Assembly (NCBI GenBank): GCA_020284085.1
Contig: JACEVL010000933.1
Span: 97,001 to 161,000 of the forward strand
Direction: 5' to 3'
Source: Aporrectodea caliginosa
Lineage: Eukaryota; Annelida; Clitellata; Crassiclitellata; Lumbricidae
DNA length: 64,000 nt
Shown here piece by piece: positions 46,405 through 58,530 of the stretch (its first letter is position 1; every line of letters begins with the position of its first letter). The translations under genes and the position numbers were made by a program. The notes beneath the pieces were generated by a model, which was given only the letters and a program-made list of their open reading frames with translations, searched no databases and was not told the DNA's origin.

Positions 46405-47121
46405 GAAAACTATTCTAGCGTCTTGTAGCTTCGGAGAACCAAAGGTTAAGCATTTCAGGTCAATGGACCCTCAACTACAGTCATGCACTGACCACATGAT
46501 GTTCATCATAACTCTGTTGAGTATACTTCTTTGGAATCCAAGACGCTGAAAAACATCATATACGCCAAGAATTTTTTACATAACTTGTAGTTCCAGTGAG
46601 GCCAAGGGTTAACCATAACAGGTCGAGTGACCTTGAACTACAAAGTCATGCTATGATCATACGATGGTCATACCAGGTTGTTTATAACTCTATTTTATTT
46701 CCTTGAGCCAAGTGGACCTATCTTGGACTGACACCCTTTTAGCCTTCACCGATAACGAAATATTATGACAATGGATGTCAAATGACCTTAAAAATGAAGA
46801 TCATGCGATTGTCCTACAATGTAATAAATAGCATATTTGACTTCTCCCAGGAAAACCCTGTCATAGACACAAAAATCACTTTTCGATTGCTTTTAGTTCC
46901 TGAGATAATCTGGGATAGCATTTCTCAATGGTAAATTAATGTATATAATTCAGCTATACAATGCTTAACTTAGAGTCGCTTGAGCTATGCCTAAAATTAA
47001 TGTTAATCTAATTAGCTGTAACTTCGTACAATATAATAACTAGTCCTATAGAAACTTTCTAGAGGTTGGCCATCAAGATATATAAACTTTTGAAAAGTTT
47101 CTGTCTATTTGGGACACCCTA

Positions 47122-47310
47122 ATGTTGGGGCATAGCAGTCCTTGCCTGGGGACAAAGAGATCAAGACGATCTGCAAAACGGAGGGGATGAAGAGAGTCAT
47201 CCGAGGTGGGTTTACGCGTTAGATCACAGATATGCTTAAAAATGGCAAATTGAAATTTTATTCTCAAATTGTGCAGTCTTTAGGCAAAACACCGCGGGCC
47301 AGAAATACAT
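47122..47310 (-). mobile_element. LINE fragment, right part of the split element
   Basis: The minus strand encodes a degenerate HICDLTRKPTSDDSLHPLRF and ADRLDLFVPRQG, continuing the LINE at 43020-43236. Confidence 0.65.
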
Positions 47311-49080
47311 GGTCGGCGTGTCATAAATGGCCCACAGGCCAGCTCTTTACACCCCTTGTTAAACCCTTATAGCCTCATTTCTTTGTCACCATCATTTTCT
47401 TTGTAGGCTGTATCCATGTCTTCTCGCACATCATACGTTTGATCGAACCTACCCTGGAATTTTGCCTCCACAACGATTTCGATTATAAACGACCATCAAC
47501 TGTGACACTAAACCGAAAGGATAAATCCACTTCTCGACAAATCGGGATAGATTCGCTTTACTTGGGTGTCCGTGACAGTCAGTGATGTTACTCGATGGTA
47601 TATAAATCTAAAAAGGCCCTTCTGGTTATCTGTCCTTGATAAACCTACCCTAAAACACAGAACTATAGACGGTGTAAGAGCTAAAGAAATCTCTCAGCTT
47701 CTAATCAAGCTTCACAATAAGATTCATTCATTAACAAACTTCACAAAATACTCTACCTTAGACAAGCACATTAACTTAACATCAAAATACGCCTAACAAT
47801 CAAAATAACCTTTTTAAAGTCTTTGCTCTATTGTACGCGATAGCCACTAAGTAATATTCGCATAATCGCGAAAAACTTGCACACTATAAAACGTTCGGAA
47901 TTTCGATTAGCCTATAAAAACCTGCTTCATATGCATATCATAGGTCTAGTATTTAATCTTCAAATAAACTCTAAAACATTGAGGCAACTTAACATAATAG
48001 CATAACCAGAACAGCGTGTATTTATACAATAGTCTACTCACACTTATGAAGTCGAAGGCAACAGAAAAGAAAGAACTTCTCCTCAGTTTCTCCAAAGTCT
48101 AGCTCTGACTCGCTGATAGTCCAGATCTCATGCTCCCCATTATTTTAGATATGTTTACAACAATGCCTGCAACACCATTCATCATCTTCAGTGGGACACG
48201 GTAGCCGATTCGTAAGAGTGGTCAATTTGTAACGTGGTAATCACGGTAGATCAGGATTTTTGTGTATGGACCTTAAGCAAGTCCTTCGCCCACTGTTGGC
48301 AGCGCCATCGATTGATACCTGGTCATTAGATGGTGCCGATTAATAAATGCAAAATAAGGACAATGCTAGTAATTTAACACGCGAGTACATCAGCATTCTC
48401 CGACTATGGCGCTCACTTCATCAAACCACTTTGATATAATATCGTTACGTTTCGATCTTTACGTTACGACATCCACTGCAGTTACTCAAGCAGTATTATG
48501 TGAGGAGATATAAAGCAATGCACGGTAAGAATATTTTATTTTTATAAAGCGCCAGTGTGTCTCCGAACTGAATTTTCGCATTTCAGATCTGTTTATATCG
48601 GGTTGTCACTTGTCAGGCAAAATATGGCATGCTAGAAATCTTATGTTAGTCTTAGCTACAAGGCTTTACTGACATTATTCCGTGTATTCACGTTATGGTA
48701 CTATTAAATGGTACTAAAGAAGTGGGTGGAATAAAATGGTTCGAAGTGCGGCCAGTCCTCGCCGTTAGCCTAGTACCTAACTCTGATGGTTAGGTTGTAA
48801 CTGAATCGCTATCTCGTAATTTCTAAAGCGTTGATTAACAGCTCAGCAAAGGGCACCAGTTTATTCACGAGCGCTGCTTCGTATCAGAGGATTGTCCGGG
48901 AGCCGACAGCAATGGCAACAGAGTTTGGCGCATTGTTCTTGAGATTAAGCGGTTATACAATTATAAGGAAAATATCGACAAGCCTTGATTCAGCATACTG
49001 AGAGACGATACACATGTTGTATGTATATCGTACCATGCACAGTACCTTACTGCTGACTAGTTACCCTACCACACCATTTC
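47311..49080. other. Intergenic sequence, nothing recognised
   Basis: AT-rich, with no coding region I can support. A TTTATAAAGCGCCAGTG fragment at about 48540 looks like another LINE tail. Confidence 0.5.
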
Positions 49081-49082
49081 AT

Positions 49083-49480
49083 GCGATGACACACCATACA
49101 ATACTTCAATCTGTACTGAATGCTGCTGCCAGACTTATAGCTCTCCTCCCTCGATTCTCTCACATCTCTACATTTATGGCTGAACAACTTCATTGGCTTC
49201 CTCTCTCTGTGCGCATCCAATTCAAAGTTCTCATTCTCATGGTCAAATCTCAACTGGGTCTTGCTCCAAAATATCGTTCTCACCAAATTCTCCGCCCCCT
49301 CTCTGCCATGACCTTGGTGTTACCTTAGACCAGGAGCTCACGTTCACGCGACACATCGGCGGCACGTCTTATTGGGCGAATACCAAAATCTGGCCACATC
49401 TCAGAGTATATGCGGATTGTACTACACTGGCTTCCATTTCCGCAGCGGATCGCCTATAGGGTTTCTGCGCTGGTCTGGCA
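49083..49480 (+). mobile_element. CR1-like LINE fragments
   Basis: The plus strand encodes ILQSVLNAAARLIALLPRFS and HLHWLP-type sequence (EQLHWLPLSVRIQFKVLIL), then in another frame HDLGVTLDQELTFTRHI. These are post-RT segments, out of order. Confidence 0.75.
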
Positions 49481-49584
49481 AACTTAAGACTCTAGCTTGT
49501 ATGGCACCATTTAAGACGGATCGCTCCTCGAATTTACATGTTTTTAGCTGAAATAGCCATACAAGCTAGAGTCTTAAGTTTGCC
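49477..49584. repeat. Perfect 29-bp inverted repeat, 50-nt loop
   Basis: GGCAAACTTAAGACTCTAGC plus TTGTATGGC (49477-49505) is exactly inverted at 49556-49584. Pairing extends a little outward (CTG/CAG). Confidence 0.95.
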
Positions 49585-49759
49585 CAGTTCGCCTCCGTTT
49601 CAGGGTCTAACATTTGTGAGTTTCTCTCGTTCATGTAACTTTGAAAAATGATGTGTCCATTAAAAGATCACATTTTAACTCTCAGTCAGCAACTTTTCAA
49701 AGAAGACATCCTCATACTAAAGTGGGTTATCTAAAAGTCTGAAAGCTAAACGATGCAAA

Positions 49760-50830
49760 GCTGAAGTTCTGAAATTTTAAATTTACAATCCACAAGGTCT
49801 GAAATGTACAGGATGGAAAACCACCTGTTCTTAAATTTTAAGGTTGCAAACGAGAAGATCTCAAATAAGATGATCTGAAAATTTTAAATTTGCAAACGAG
49901 AAGATCTCAAATTTTAAAGTTGCAAACGAGAAGATCTCAAATAAGATGATCTGAAATTTTAAAGTTCCAGACGTGAAGATCTCAAATTTTAAAGTTGCAA
50001 ACGAGAAGATCTCAAATAAGAAGATCTCAAATTTTAAATTTGCAAATCGAGAAGATCAGAAATTTTAAAGTTGGGAAGGTGAAGATAAGAAATTTTAAAG
50101 TTGCAAACGAGAAGATCTCAAATTTTAAAGTTGCAAACGAGAAGATCAGAAATTTTAAAGTTGCGAAGGAGAAGATAAGAAATTTTAAAGTGGCAAACGA
50201 GAAGATCAGAAATTTTAAAGTTGCAACGAAGAAGTTCAGAAATTGTAAAGTGGCAAACGAGAAGATCTCAGATAAGAAGATCTGAAATTTTAAAGTTGCA
50301 GACGTGAAGATCTCAAATTTTAAAGTTGCAAACGAGAAGATCTCAAATAAGAAGATCTCAAATTTTAAATTTGCAATCGAGAAGATCAGAAATTTTAAAG
50401 TTGGGAAGGTGAAGATAAGAAATTTTAAAGTGGCAAACGAGAAGATCTCAAATTTTAAAGTTGCGAACGAGAAGATCAGAAATTTTAAAGTTGCAAAAGA
50501 GAAGATAAGAAATTTTAAAGTGGCAAACGAGAAGATCAGAAATTTTAAAGTTGCAACGAAGAAGTTCAGAAATTTTAAAGTGGCAAAAGAGAAGATCAGA
50601 AATTTTAAAGTGGCAAAAGAGAAGAACCGAAATTTTAAAGTTGCAAACGAGAAGATCAGAAATTAAAATTTTGAAAACCACCAGGTCTGAAATTTTAAAG
50701 TTGCAAACGAGAAGATCAGAACTTAAAATTTTGAAAATCTCCAGGTCTGAAATTTTAAAGTTGCAAACGAGAAGTTCAGAACTTTTAAGGTCGCAAATGC
50801 GAAGTTCTCAAATTTTAATGAAGCCAACCG
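49760..50830 (+). repeat. 30-bp minisatellite encoding a 10-residue repeat
   Basis: Units of the type GAAGATCAGAAATTTTAAAG + TTGCAAACGA recur about 30 times with variants. Because the period is 30 bp, long plus-strand frames stay open (49995-50285, 50304-50666, 50551-50841) and read KIRNFKVANE repeats. The ends are frameshifted and no start or splice context supports a gene. I treat it as satellite DNA. Confidence 0.9.
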
Positions 50831-51295
50831 CTCTACAATGAGAAATGCCTAGTCTTCTAAAATGAGAGTCAACTCAGCCTCAGCCTTCCCATGGCTGGAA
50901 AGTGCTTCCTAGCCTCTGCATATTGGAGTGTTCGCCTCTTTGAAAAAACCACAAGTTCGCTCTCTCTCTCTTAGAAGAACATCATTTTTTAACACTCAAT
51001 TCAACCTCATTTCAATTAGAAAACTTCATACCAACCGAGTCAGCTTTGCTGTCCATGTGTCAGTATTTTTGCTTGTGAAAACTTTACAATCGGGTAATTG
51101 CTGTCCAACTCATGTAAGTCTTATACGTGTACTATCGAGCTCTCAAAACACATCTCCGTATAACGATGCTAATCATAGGTTTGCTATGTATACACTCAAC
51201 ATAACTCCGGAAAATTAACAGACTGTTCAGAAAATGCTCACATACCCTCACATTCTAAATGCAAAATGATTGCCAGTGGCATGAATGCTCTAAAA

Positions 51296-51350
<55 letters not shown>

Positions 51351-52030
51351 GGGGGCCATGTAGAGCGAAAGAAGAATGGGGAGAGGTAGGCACACGCACG
51401 CCCGCTCAAAGAAGAGACCCTTGAAATGACATTTGCCCAGCTTTAATGGGTGTCTGTTTTGCCTGAGGTGGTCGTTTGACCTTTGACCTCCAAAACTCAT
51501 ATCACCAGTGCATTTTCGTTTCAGTTTTCAGAAAAACTGATATTACTACCGCAAAATGATGACGTCATAAGGTGGGTGGGGGACTGGGTGATATTACCAC
51601 TGGGGTATACTAACCTACTAACCTTGTATTCACGTGTAGAGTGAAAAAATTATTTATAATTAGAATAATACAATCAAATCGATAAGTGGCACACTTAAAC
51701 ATTTATGTGATAAGACAAAATGTCGTGGTTTGTATGGTAGTGCTGAGACACTATAGGGCCTAGCGGCTTCTCAGAGAAAGCTAAGTGAAAGACCGCGTAA
51801 TAATGACTTTCCACGTCAGAGTAGTCGCCAGTGAACTCAGATAGCCTATATTGATAATCGGCAGGCAAAGTTTTCATATAGGCCTAATCGGCCATTTCGC
51901 AATTTATCAATTTAAATTCGAACTGTTTTTACAAACTGGAGTTCACTGTTTACTGATTTAAGCAAGGCGCATAGCTAATGAGTATTCATGACGCAGTGAA
52001 TGCTATTACTGACATGGCGGCTTCTGATTG
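50831..52030. other. Intergenic sequence with a (TG)n tract
   Basis: No gene is recognised. It contains a (TG)n microsatellite at 51299-51348. Confidence 0.5.
51299..51348. repeat. (TG)n microsatellite
   Basis: About 24 uninterrupted TG units followed by a G run. Confidence 0.97.
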
Positions 52031-52290
52031 GTCGCGAGAATCCCTTGGATCAATAATATTTCCGTGTGTACTTTCGTAATATGCCGTCGGGACTTCTCGA
52101 TTGCGGTGCCACGAACGGGAATGCTCTTCCGCCATCTGTGCGTGCCACTTATGCTGCATGTGGCTTCACGGTTTTTTCTCCAAACTCTTAAAGACGCACT
52201 TTTTCAGCTGTTTGATGACCACGTGTTGAGCGCTTCTGAGAGACTCTTAAGTGGCGCTTTATAAATGTCTTGTTACATTACATTACATAG
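52030..52290 (+). mobile_element. CR1-like LINE 3' end
   Basis: Plus-strand debris reads GNALPPSVRATYAACGF-like sequence (the WNSLPPSVR region), then CTCTTAAGTGGCGCTTTATAAATG and a TTACATTACATTACAT tail. Confidence 0.65.
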
Positions 52291-53588
52291 TACTGGCATG
52301 AGCCATTTTACATCTGGTTTAGCTGTGAGCCCAGTTTGCATCGATTACTGGTACGAGCCCATTTTATATCTAATGTTGGGTGTGAGAACTCTTTGAACTT
52401 ATTATTGGTATAAGCCTGCAATGTTACAATGCTGTGTACGTAATAATTTATCATGAATAGGAAAACTCCTCTATGAACATATTTCATTCGTATTTGAAGG
52501 GATTTACTGGGTCTTCCCCAAGAAACACGATTGGCATGAACACCAATGACCCAAGGCACCTTGATGTTGTCTTCCACACATGATGGCGTAAGACCTGACG
52601 AGAAAGCCTTGCACACCCAAAACGAGTTCGCATTCCGCTAAAAATAGACGGATAGTTCAGCGTATCTCAGTATTGTCCAAACCAGCTGCTATGGCACCCA
52701 CGGTTGCTGCGAACCAACTCTATGCTAGGGTAGCCGCGTCTCGATAATAATAAATAATTAATTAGTGCACCCTTTTCTGTCAAAAAATGACAAGCTGTTG
52801 ATAATAATTTCTGACCTATAAGTTCATGTCTATTATTTTGTTAAAACTTATGGTAGCGTAGAAATAGTTACAACACTGCAGTTGAATACAAGATCCGTTG
52901 CTTTATCCATTAACAGAAAGTACTAACTGGAAGAATCCGTGAAATTAAAGCCAGATGCCGTGGACTGGTAACTTCTCAGTATGGTTGTCTTGTTCTTAAA
53001 ATGATTACGAACCACTGGCGTAGATAGTTGAATGAGGCAATACAAGACATCTATACTAGATGCCATCTGATAAAACCACATGACACCGCTTTTGTGGAAT
53101 GAGAATTAGATACATCTATTAGATCAGCGATGTTCTTCAAAGCAGTTACATACAGCCTTGAAGGAGGAAGCGTAAGGTGTCTACACCGCTGACTGCTGCA
53201 AGCGCCAAATCCTCGCGGCTATATATAATTATATGATCCGACAGACTTATTGACTAACAACAGTTACTGACTGTTTGGTTGATTAATTCATTTATTCACT
53301 GATTCACTGATAGAGTATGTCTACTTGCCTCTACCTGATTATCTATCTAACTCTGTTTCTTCTATCTTTCTGTCTGTCTCCACCTATTCAGATGCCCAAC
53401 AGTCTGTGTGTGTCCTTCTGATTGTCTGTGCGCCTGTCTCTGTCTAGGATATTATATTGGCGCGTTATACACAATTTCGTGGATATTTGGTAGGCGATGA
53501 AAGGCAAGAATCAGGATAAGACAGTAGAAGCGCTACGCTTGAACGCAGATCAAATGAACAGCTAATAAAAAAGAACCAATAGTAAAAA

Positions 53589-54863
53589 CAAAGTTTTTTA
53601 CTATATCCATCTAGTATCCTATAATCCGTCATATTAAGCAGTTACCTCTACAAATATATAGCATTTTACAACATAGCGTCCGTTTAATCAAGCACCGCAC
53701 CCGTTTCTGTTGCAGCCAATCACAACGCTGGCCAATCACAACGCTGCGTGTGGGAAAAGGGGATTCCCCGATTCGAAAAGTTGAGTCCCCGATTCTATAA
53801 GCTAGCCTTTTTGGGGGAGCTGAAATTTTGATAGAATGAAGTGTGTGCGAGGGCGAGTCTGTCTGCCAAGTTTCACGACGATTGAATGATTGTAAGTGAT
53901 CGAACTAGTCGTCGCAAGATTTGACTATTTAGCCTGTGGCTCAAGCAAGCAATCAAGCAAGATTGTAAGATTGCAAGCAAGCAAGATTCCCGCAAGTTAA
54001 ACTAGATGGATAATAAAATACAGCCCGTAAAACAAAGTTTTTACTATATCCATCTGGTATCCTATAACGTGTACTCTGAAAATAGTCCGCGTTCATTTTA
54101 CAACATAGCACGCTGAACGAGGCAGCGCGCCCATTATTGTTGCAGCCAATCACAACGCTGGCCAATCACAACGGTGCGTATCGGAAAAGGGGATTCCCCG
54201 ATTCGAAAAGTTGAGTCCCCGATTCTATAAGCTAGCCTTTTTTGGGGGAGGTGAAATTTTGATAGAATGAAGTGTGTGCGAGGGCGAGTCTATATGCCAA
54301 GTTTCACGACGATTGAATGATTGTAAGTGATCGAACTAGTCGTCGCAAGATTTGACTATTTAGCCTGTGGCTCAATCAAGCAAACATTCAAGCAATCAAG
54401 ATTGCAAGATTCCCGCAAGTTAAACTAGATGGATATAATAAAAATACAGCCCGTAAAAACAAAGTTTTTTACTATATCCATCTAGTATCCTATAACGTGT
54501 ACTCTGAAAATAGTCCGCGTTCATTTTACAACATAGCACGCTTAACGAGGCAGCGCACCCATTATTGTTGCAGCCAATCACAACGCTGGCCAATCACAAC
54601 GGTGCGTATCGGAAAAGGGGATTCCCCGATTCGAAAAGTTGAGTCCCCGATTCTATAAGCTAGCCTTTTTTGGGGAGGTGAAATTTTGATAGAATGAAGT
54701 GTGTGCGAGGGCGAGTCTATATGCCAAGTTTCACGACGATTGAATGATTGTAAGTGATCGAACTAGTCGTCGCAAGATTTGACTATTTAGCCTGTGGCTC
54801 AAGCAAGCAAACATTCAAGCAATCAAGATTGCAAGATTCCCGCAAGTTAAACTAGATGGATAA
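53589..54863. repeat. Array of three ~427-bp units with terminal inverted repeats
   Basis: Units start near 53589, 54032 and 54459. Each begins TTTACTATATCCATCTAGT and ends AACTAGATGGATA, inverted relative to each other, and contains CCAATCACAACGCTGGCCAA and GATTCCCCGATTCGAAAAG. Copies are joined by AAAATACAGCCCGTAAAA. No coding frame is seen. Confidence 0.9.
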
Positions 54864-54996
54864 AAAGGAGAAATTATGGACAATGAAGGCAGTAGCTGAG
54901 CGAGTTGAGGCATAACAGAGTATAACCTCATCAATCACAAAGTTCAAATTTTATTTCTAAAGTGATAAAAGCATACGCATTTTACTCCACGTTTCA

Positions 54997-55766
54997 ATTC
55001 AATTCAATTCAACACTTTTTATTGACACCAAATTCTTCACAAAACAAATATAGCAGTACATAATCACTTCAGTCCAATTATCATTTATATATACAGCAAA
55101 GTTGTCTACCATGACACAATCGGTTTCCTAGTGTCAAAGGGTTATCCCTAAAGGAGCACTAATGCTCCGCTGCCAGGGAGCCCCATTTTCCTTAGTTTTC
55201 TAAGTATAGGTAGAACAGATGTTCAGTAGCAGCCATAGTGTCTTCAGTGGTTTTCTACATCCATTATAGTTTATTTATTCCAGTTCAATAAGATACTGTT
55301 TAAGTTTCATTTTAAATATTGCTAAAGTTTTCACATTAGTCAAAGGAATCGGCAGCGAATTCCATACACATGGTCCATGATAAGAAATTGAAAACTGTCG
55401 AGTTTTGGTTCGTGCATAAACTTTATGATACTTATTATAGGATCTGGTGTAGTAGCAATGTACATCTGAATTCAATTGGAAGCTGTTAGCAAACCTTTCT
55501 GGTAATAGTCTATGTTTAAATCTATACATAAATATCCCAGTCTGCATGTTATTTATGTTTAGCAACGACATTATTCTGAGTTTCTTAAAGTATGTGCGAG
55601 TGCTTTCATTGTATTTAAGACCACAAATAATGCGTACAATACGCTTCTGTAATATTGTCAGGTGTGAGTGGTAGTTTGATGCCCATGCAATATTGCAATA
55701 GGAGAGGAAAGGAAGAATGAGAGTGTTGTACAAGTTCATCAGGATAGGTCTCTGTAATACATGTCG
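54997..55766 (-). mobile_element. LINE 3' portion (RT thumb/C-terminal domain) with (TTGAA)n tail
   Basis: The minus-strand frame 55275-55739 is open for 154 codons: LILPFLSYCNIAWASNYHSH, QKRIVRIICGLKY, then VWNSLPIPL, the common C-terminal region of LINE ORF2. The 3' tail is (TTGAA)n at 54997-55015. It is 5'-truncated. The longer open frame suggests a younger insertion than the other LINE pieces. Confidence 0.8.
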
Positions 55767-55774
55767 AATCCGTT

Positions 55775-56638
55775 CAGGGCCGGATTAAGACTTCCGGGGG
55801 CCCTAAGCCAAGAGCCGGATTAAGACATCCGGGGGCCCTAACCCCAAACATGGACATCCAGAGGCGGAAATGGAACATTTGCGCCCCCGGATTTTGCAAC
55901 TATTTAAAAAAATTACTTATCATCTTTGTTTTTTTACAATGAATAGCTAGGATTTTCCACATTATTTTTTTTATCCAAACAAGTCAAGATAACCTGAAAA
56001 TTTAAAATATATAAAAACATTGAAACTTTTAACAGTTTTGTGTTTGAAATTAACGTTAACAAATAGCTGAAAACGGATCCCAGAACGCGAACAACTGGCT
56101 CCATATCATGTCAAATGCTTCCAAAAGCATTGACGGTTATTGGGATCCGCGCCAGCCCCATAAATGTGGGAGCGGGTACTGATGGTGACGTGATAGGTTG
56201 CTTTCGGCACCCTCGTTATTCCCGTCCCTACAATTCAAAACTTTTCCCCCCATAAGAAATTCCTGTGGACGCCCATGATCATGTTGCGTTATACTAAATT
56301 TAGGTACTTCCAGAATTTTCACCCGCTTGCGCCCGGTCACCGTGTCAATAATGTGTCAATATGGTCGACACAGAGTGGGAAATATTAGTTTCGCTTTGAG
56401 CCTTTGACGTCTGCCGTCGGTCTCTAGGGGCCACTGTACAGACAGAGTGTGGATCTGCAACTAGGGTCAGTATTCAGTAAATAGTAACTAAAACTTACTA
56501 GCGCTAAATTATTCAAAATTATAAAAAAATTAGGAATTTGCTACAATAATTTGATTTAATTTCTCGGGATTTTGGGGCCCTAAACCTTGCGGGGCCCTAA
56601 GCCATGGCTTATCTGGCTTATGCCTTAATCCGGCACTG
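55775..56638. mobile_element. hAT-like non-autonomous element, 864 bp
   Basis: The left end CAGGGCCGGATTAAG and right end CTTAATCCGGCACTG have hAT-type sequence. AATCCGTT flanks both sides exactly (55767-55774 and 56639-56646), an 8-bp duplication. A second GCCGGATTAAGACATCCGGG near the left end is a partial end duplication. No transposase gene is seen. Confidence 0.9.
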
Positions 56639-56770
56639 AATCCGTTGATTTGTAGTTTCACTTGGTTCTGCCATTGCTGTTTAATTACTGCATGAGAGAA
56701 TCCAGAATTCAGGGCTTAAACGGCCGCTTGCATATTGGACTAAACCCGCTTCAGATGTCTCTCTTAGTCT

Positions 56771-58530
56771 TGCACAACCAAAACGAGTTCGCATTCCGCT
56801 AAACATAGACGGATAGTTCAGCGTATCTCAGTATTGTCCAAACCAGCTGCTATGGCACCCACGGTTGCTGCGAACCAACTCTATGCTAGGGTAGCCGCGT
56901 CTCGATAATAATAAATAATTAATTAGTGCACCCTTTTCTGTCAAAAAATGACAAGCTGTTGATGACCATTTTACCCCTCTCCTCCCCTGTCACAAACTGT
57001 CACAAAACTCGGACCCCCCCTAAAGTACGTCACACTTTCCGAAAGCAAGGCTAATACATAAACAAGGCTTCGCAACAGCATTATTACTAGCGCTCCTAGC
57101 GAGAGGAATCGTGAAAAACACATTCAGGAGATATGCATTTCATGCTATTTTGACATAAAACTAATTAAAATGTCTCAGAAAATTTTTGAAAATTATTTTT
57201 AGAGCTATGAAATTCTACTAAAAAAATAAAAAATAAATTATAAATAAAATAAAAAAATAAATGTGTGACGTCACACATGGCCTGACCCCCTCCCCTGTCA
57301 CAAACTGTCACACTTTCTTAAACCCCCCCTCCCCCTGGAGCGTGACGTACTTTATGGACGGCCCCTTTTCTGTCAAAAAATGACAAGCTGTTGATAATAA
57401 TTTCTGACCTATAAGTTCATGTCTATTATTTTGTTAAAACTTATGGTAGCGTAGAAATAGTTACAACACTGCAGTTGAATACAAGATCCGTTGCTTTATC
57501 CATTAACAGAAAGTACTAACTGGAAGAATCCGTGAAATTAAAGCCAGATGCCGTGGACTGGTAACTTCTCAGTATGGTTGTCTTGTTCTTAAAACGATTA
57601 CGAACCACTGGCGTAGATAGTTGAATGAGGCAATACAAGACATCTATACTAGATGCCATCTGATAAAACCACATGACACCGCTTTTGTGGAATGAGAATT
57701 AGATACATCTATTAGATCAGCGATGTTCTTCAAAGCAGTTACATACAGCCTTGAAGGAGGAAGCGTAAGGTGTCTACACCGCTGACTGCTGCAAGCGCCA
57801 AATCCTCGCGGCTATATATATGATCCGACAGACTTATTGACTAACAACAGTTACTGACTGTTTGGTTGATTAATTCATTTATTCACTGATTCACTGATAG
57901 AGTATGTCTACTTGCCTCTACCTGATTATCTATCTAACTCTGTTTCTTCTATCTTTGACTTCCTTTCTGTCTGTCTCCACCTATTCAGATGTCTATCAGT
58001 CTGTGTGTGTTCTTCTGATTGTCTGTGCGCCTGTCTCTGTCTAGGATATATTGACGCGTTATTCACAATTTCGTGGATGTTCGGTAGGTGATGGAAGGCA
58101 AGAATCAGGATAAGACAGTAGAAGCGCTACGCTTGAACGAAGATCAAATGCACAGCTAAAAAGGAGAAATTATGGACAATGAAGGCAGTAGCTGAGCGAG
58201 TTGAGGCATAACAGAGTGTGAAGACTTAATGATTCTATAACCTCATCAATCACAAAGTTCAAATTTTATTTCTAAAGTGATAAAAGCATACGCATTTTAC
58301 TCCACGTTGATTTTTAGTTTCACGTGGTTCTGCCATTGCTGTTTAATTACTGTCTGAGAGAATCCAGAATCAAGGGCTTAAACGGCCGCTTGCATATTGG
58401 AATTGGTGTAACTTCGCAAGAAAACGTTGAAATTATGTCACGACTGCTTGAAAGTATTGCTATAACAAATCTTAGCCAATTAAATGTGAAAGACAACGTT
58501 AATTAATCAGCTTTCTTTACGGCTTATACA
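56771..58530. repeat. Large repeat, copy 2
   Basis: This is the copy of 52608-56765 without the array, LINE and hAT insertions, but with its own insert at about 56962-57366. It continues to 58520 and also matches 42320-42800. No gene is recognised. Confidence 0.85.
56962..57366. mobile_element. Insert between 33-bp direct repeats
   Basis: The insert is absent from copy 1 of the large repeat. CCCTTTTCTGTCAAAAAATG + ACAAGCTGTTGAT occurs on both sides. The interior has TGTCACAAACTGTCACA twice and an end reading GTGACGTACTTTATGGACGGCCCC, which resembles a terminal repeat of a small DNA transposon. Confidence 0.55.

Larger units (their letters stand above)
43237..47121. mobile_element. Non-autonomous TAGGGTGTCCCA element, with LINE insertions
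   Basis: The left end TAGGGTGTCCCAG and right end TTGGGACACCCTA are bounded by the exact 8-bp duplication ATGTTGGG (43229-43236 and 47122-47129). About 2.1 kb of LINE sequence (44286-46395) interrupts it. The remaining 1.75 kb has no open frame and matches the elements at 28530-29603 and 38391-38900. Confidence 0.85.
52608..56765. repeat. Large repeat, copy 1, with three insertions
   Basis: CCAAAACGAGTTCGCATTCC, then GACGGATAGTTCAGCGTATC and onward (52618-53580, 54862-54995, 56647-56745) match 56779-58400 in order. Copy 1 is interrupted by the array at 53589-54863, a LINE at 54997-55766 and a hAT-like element at 55775-56638. Confidence 0.85.

Noticed and set aside
49995..50841. Long open frames of about 100-120 codons
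   Set aside because: They are produced by the 30-bp minisatellite period. There is no start context, splice site or homology that I recognise.
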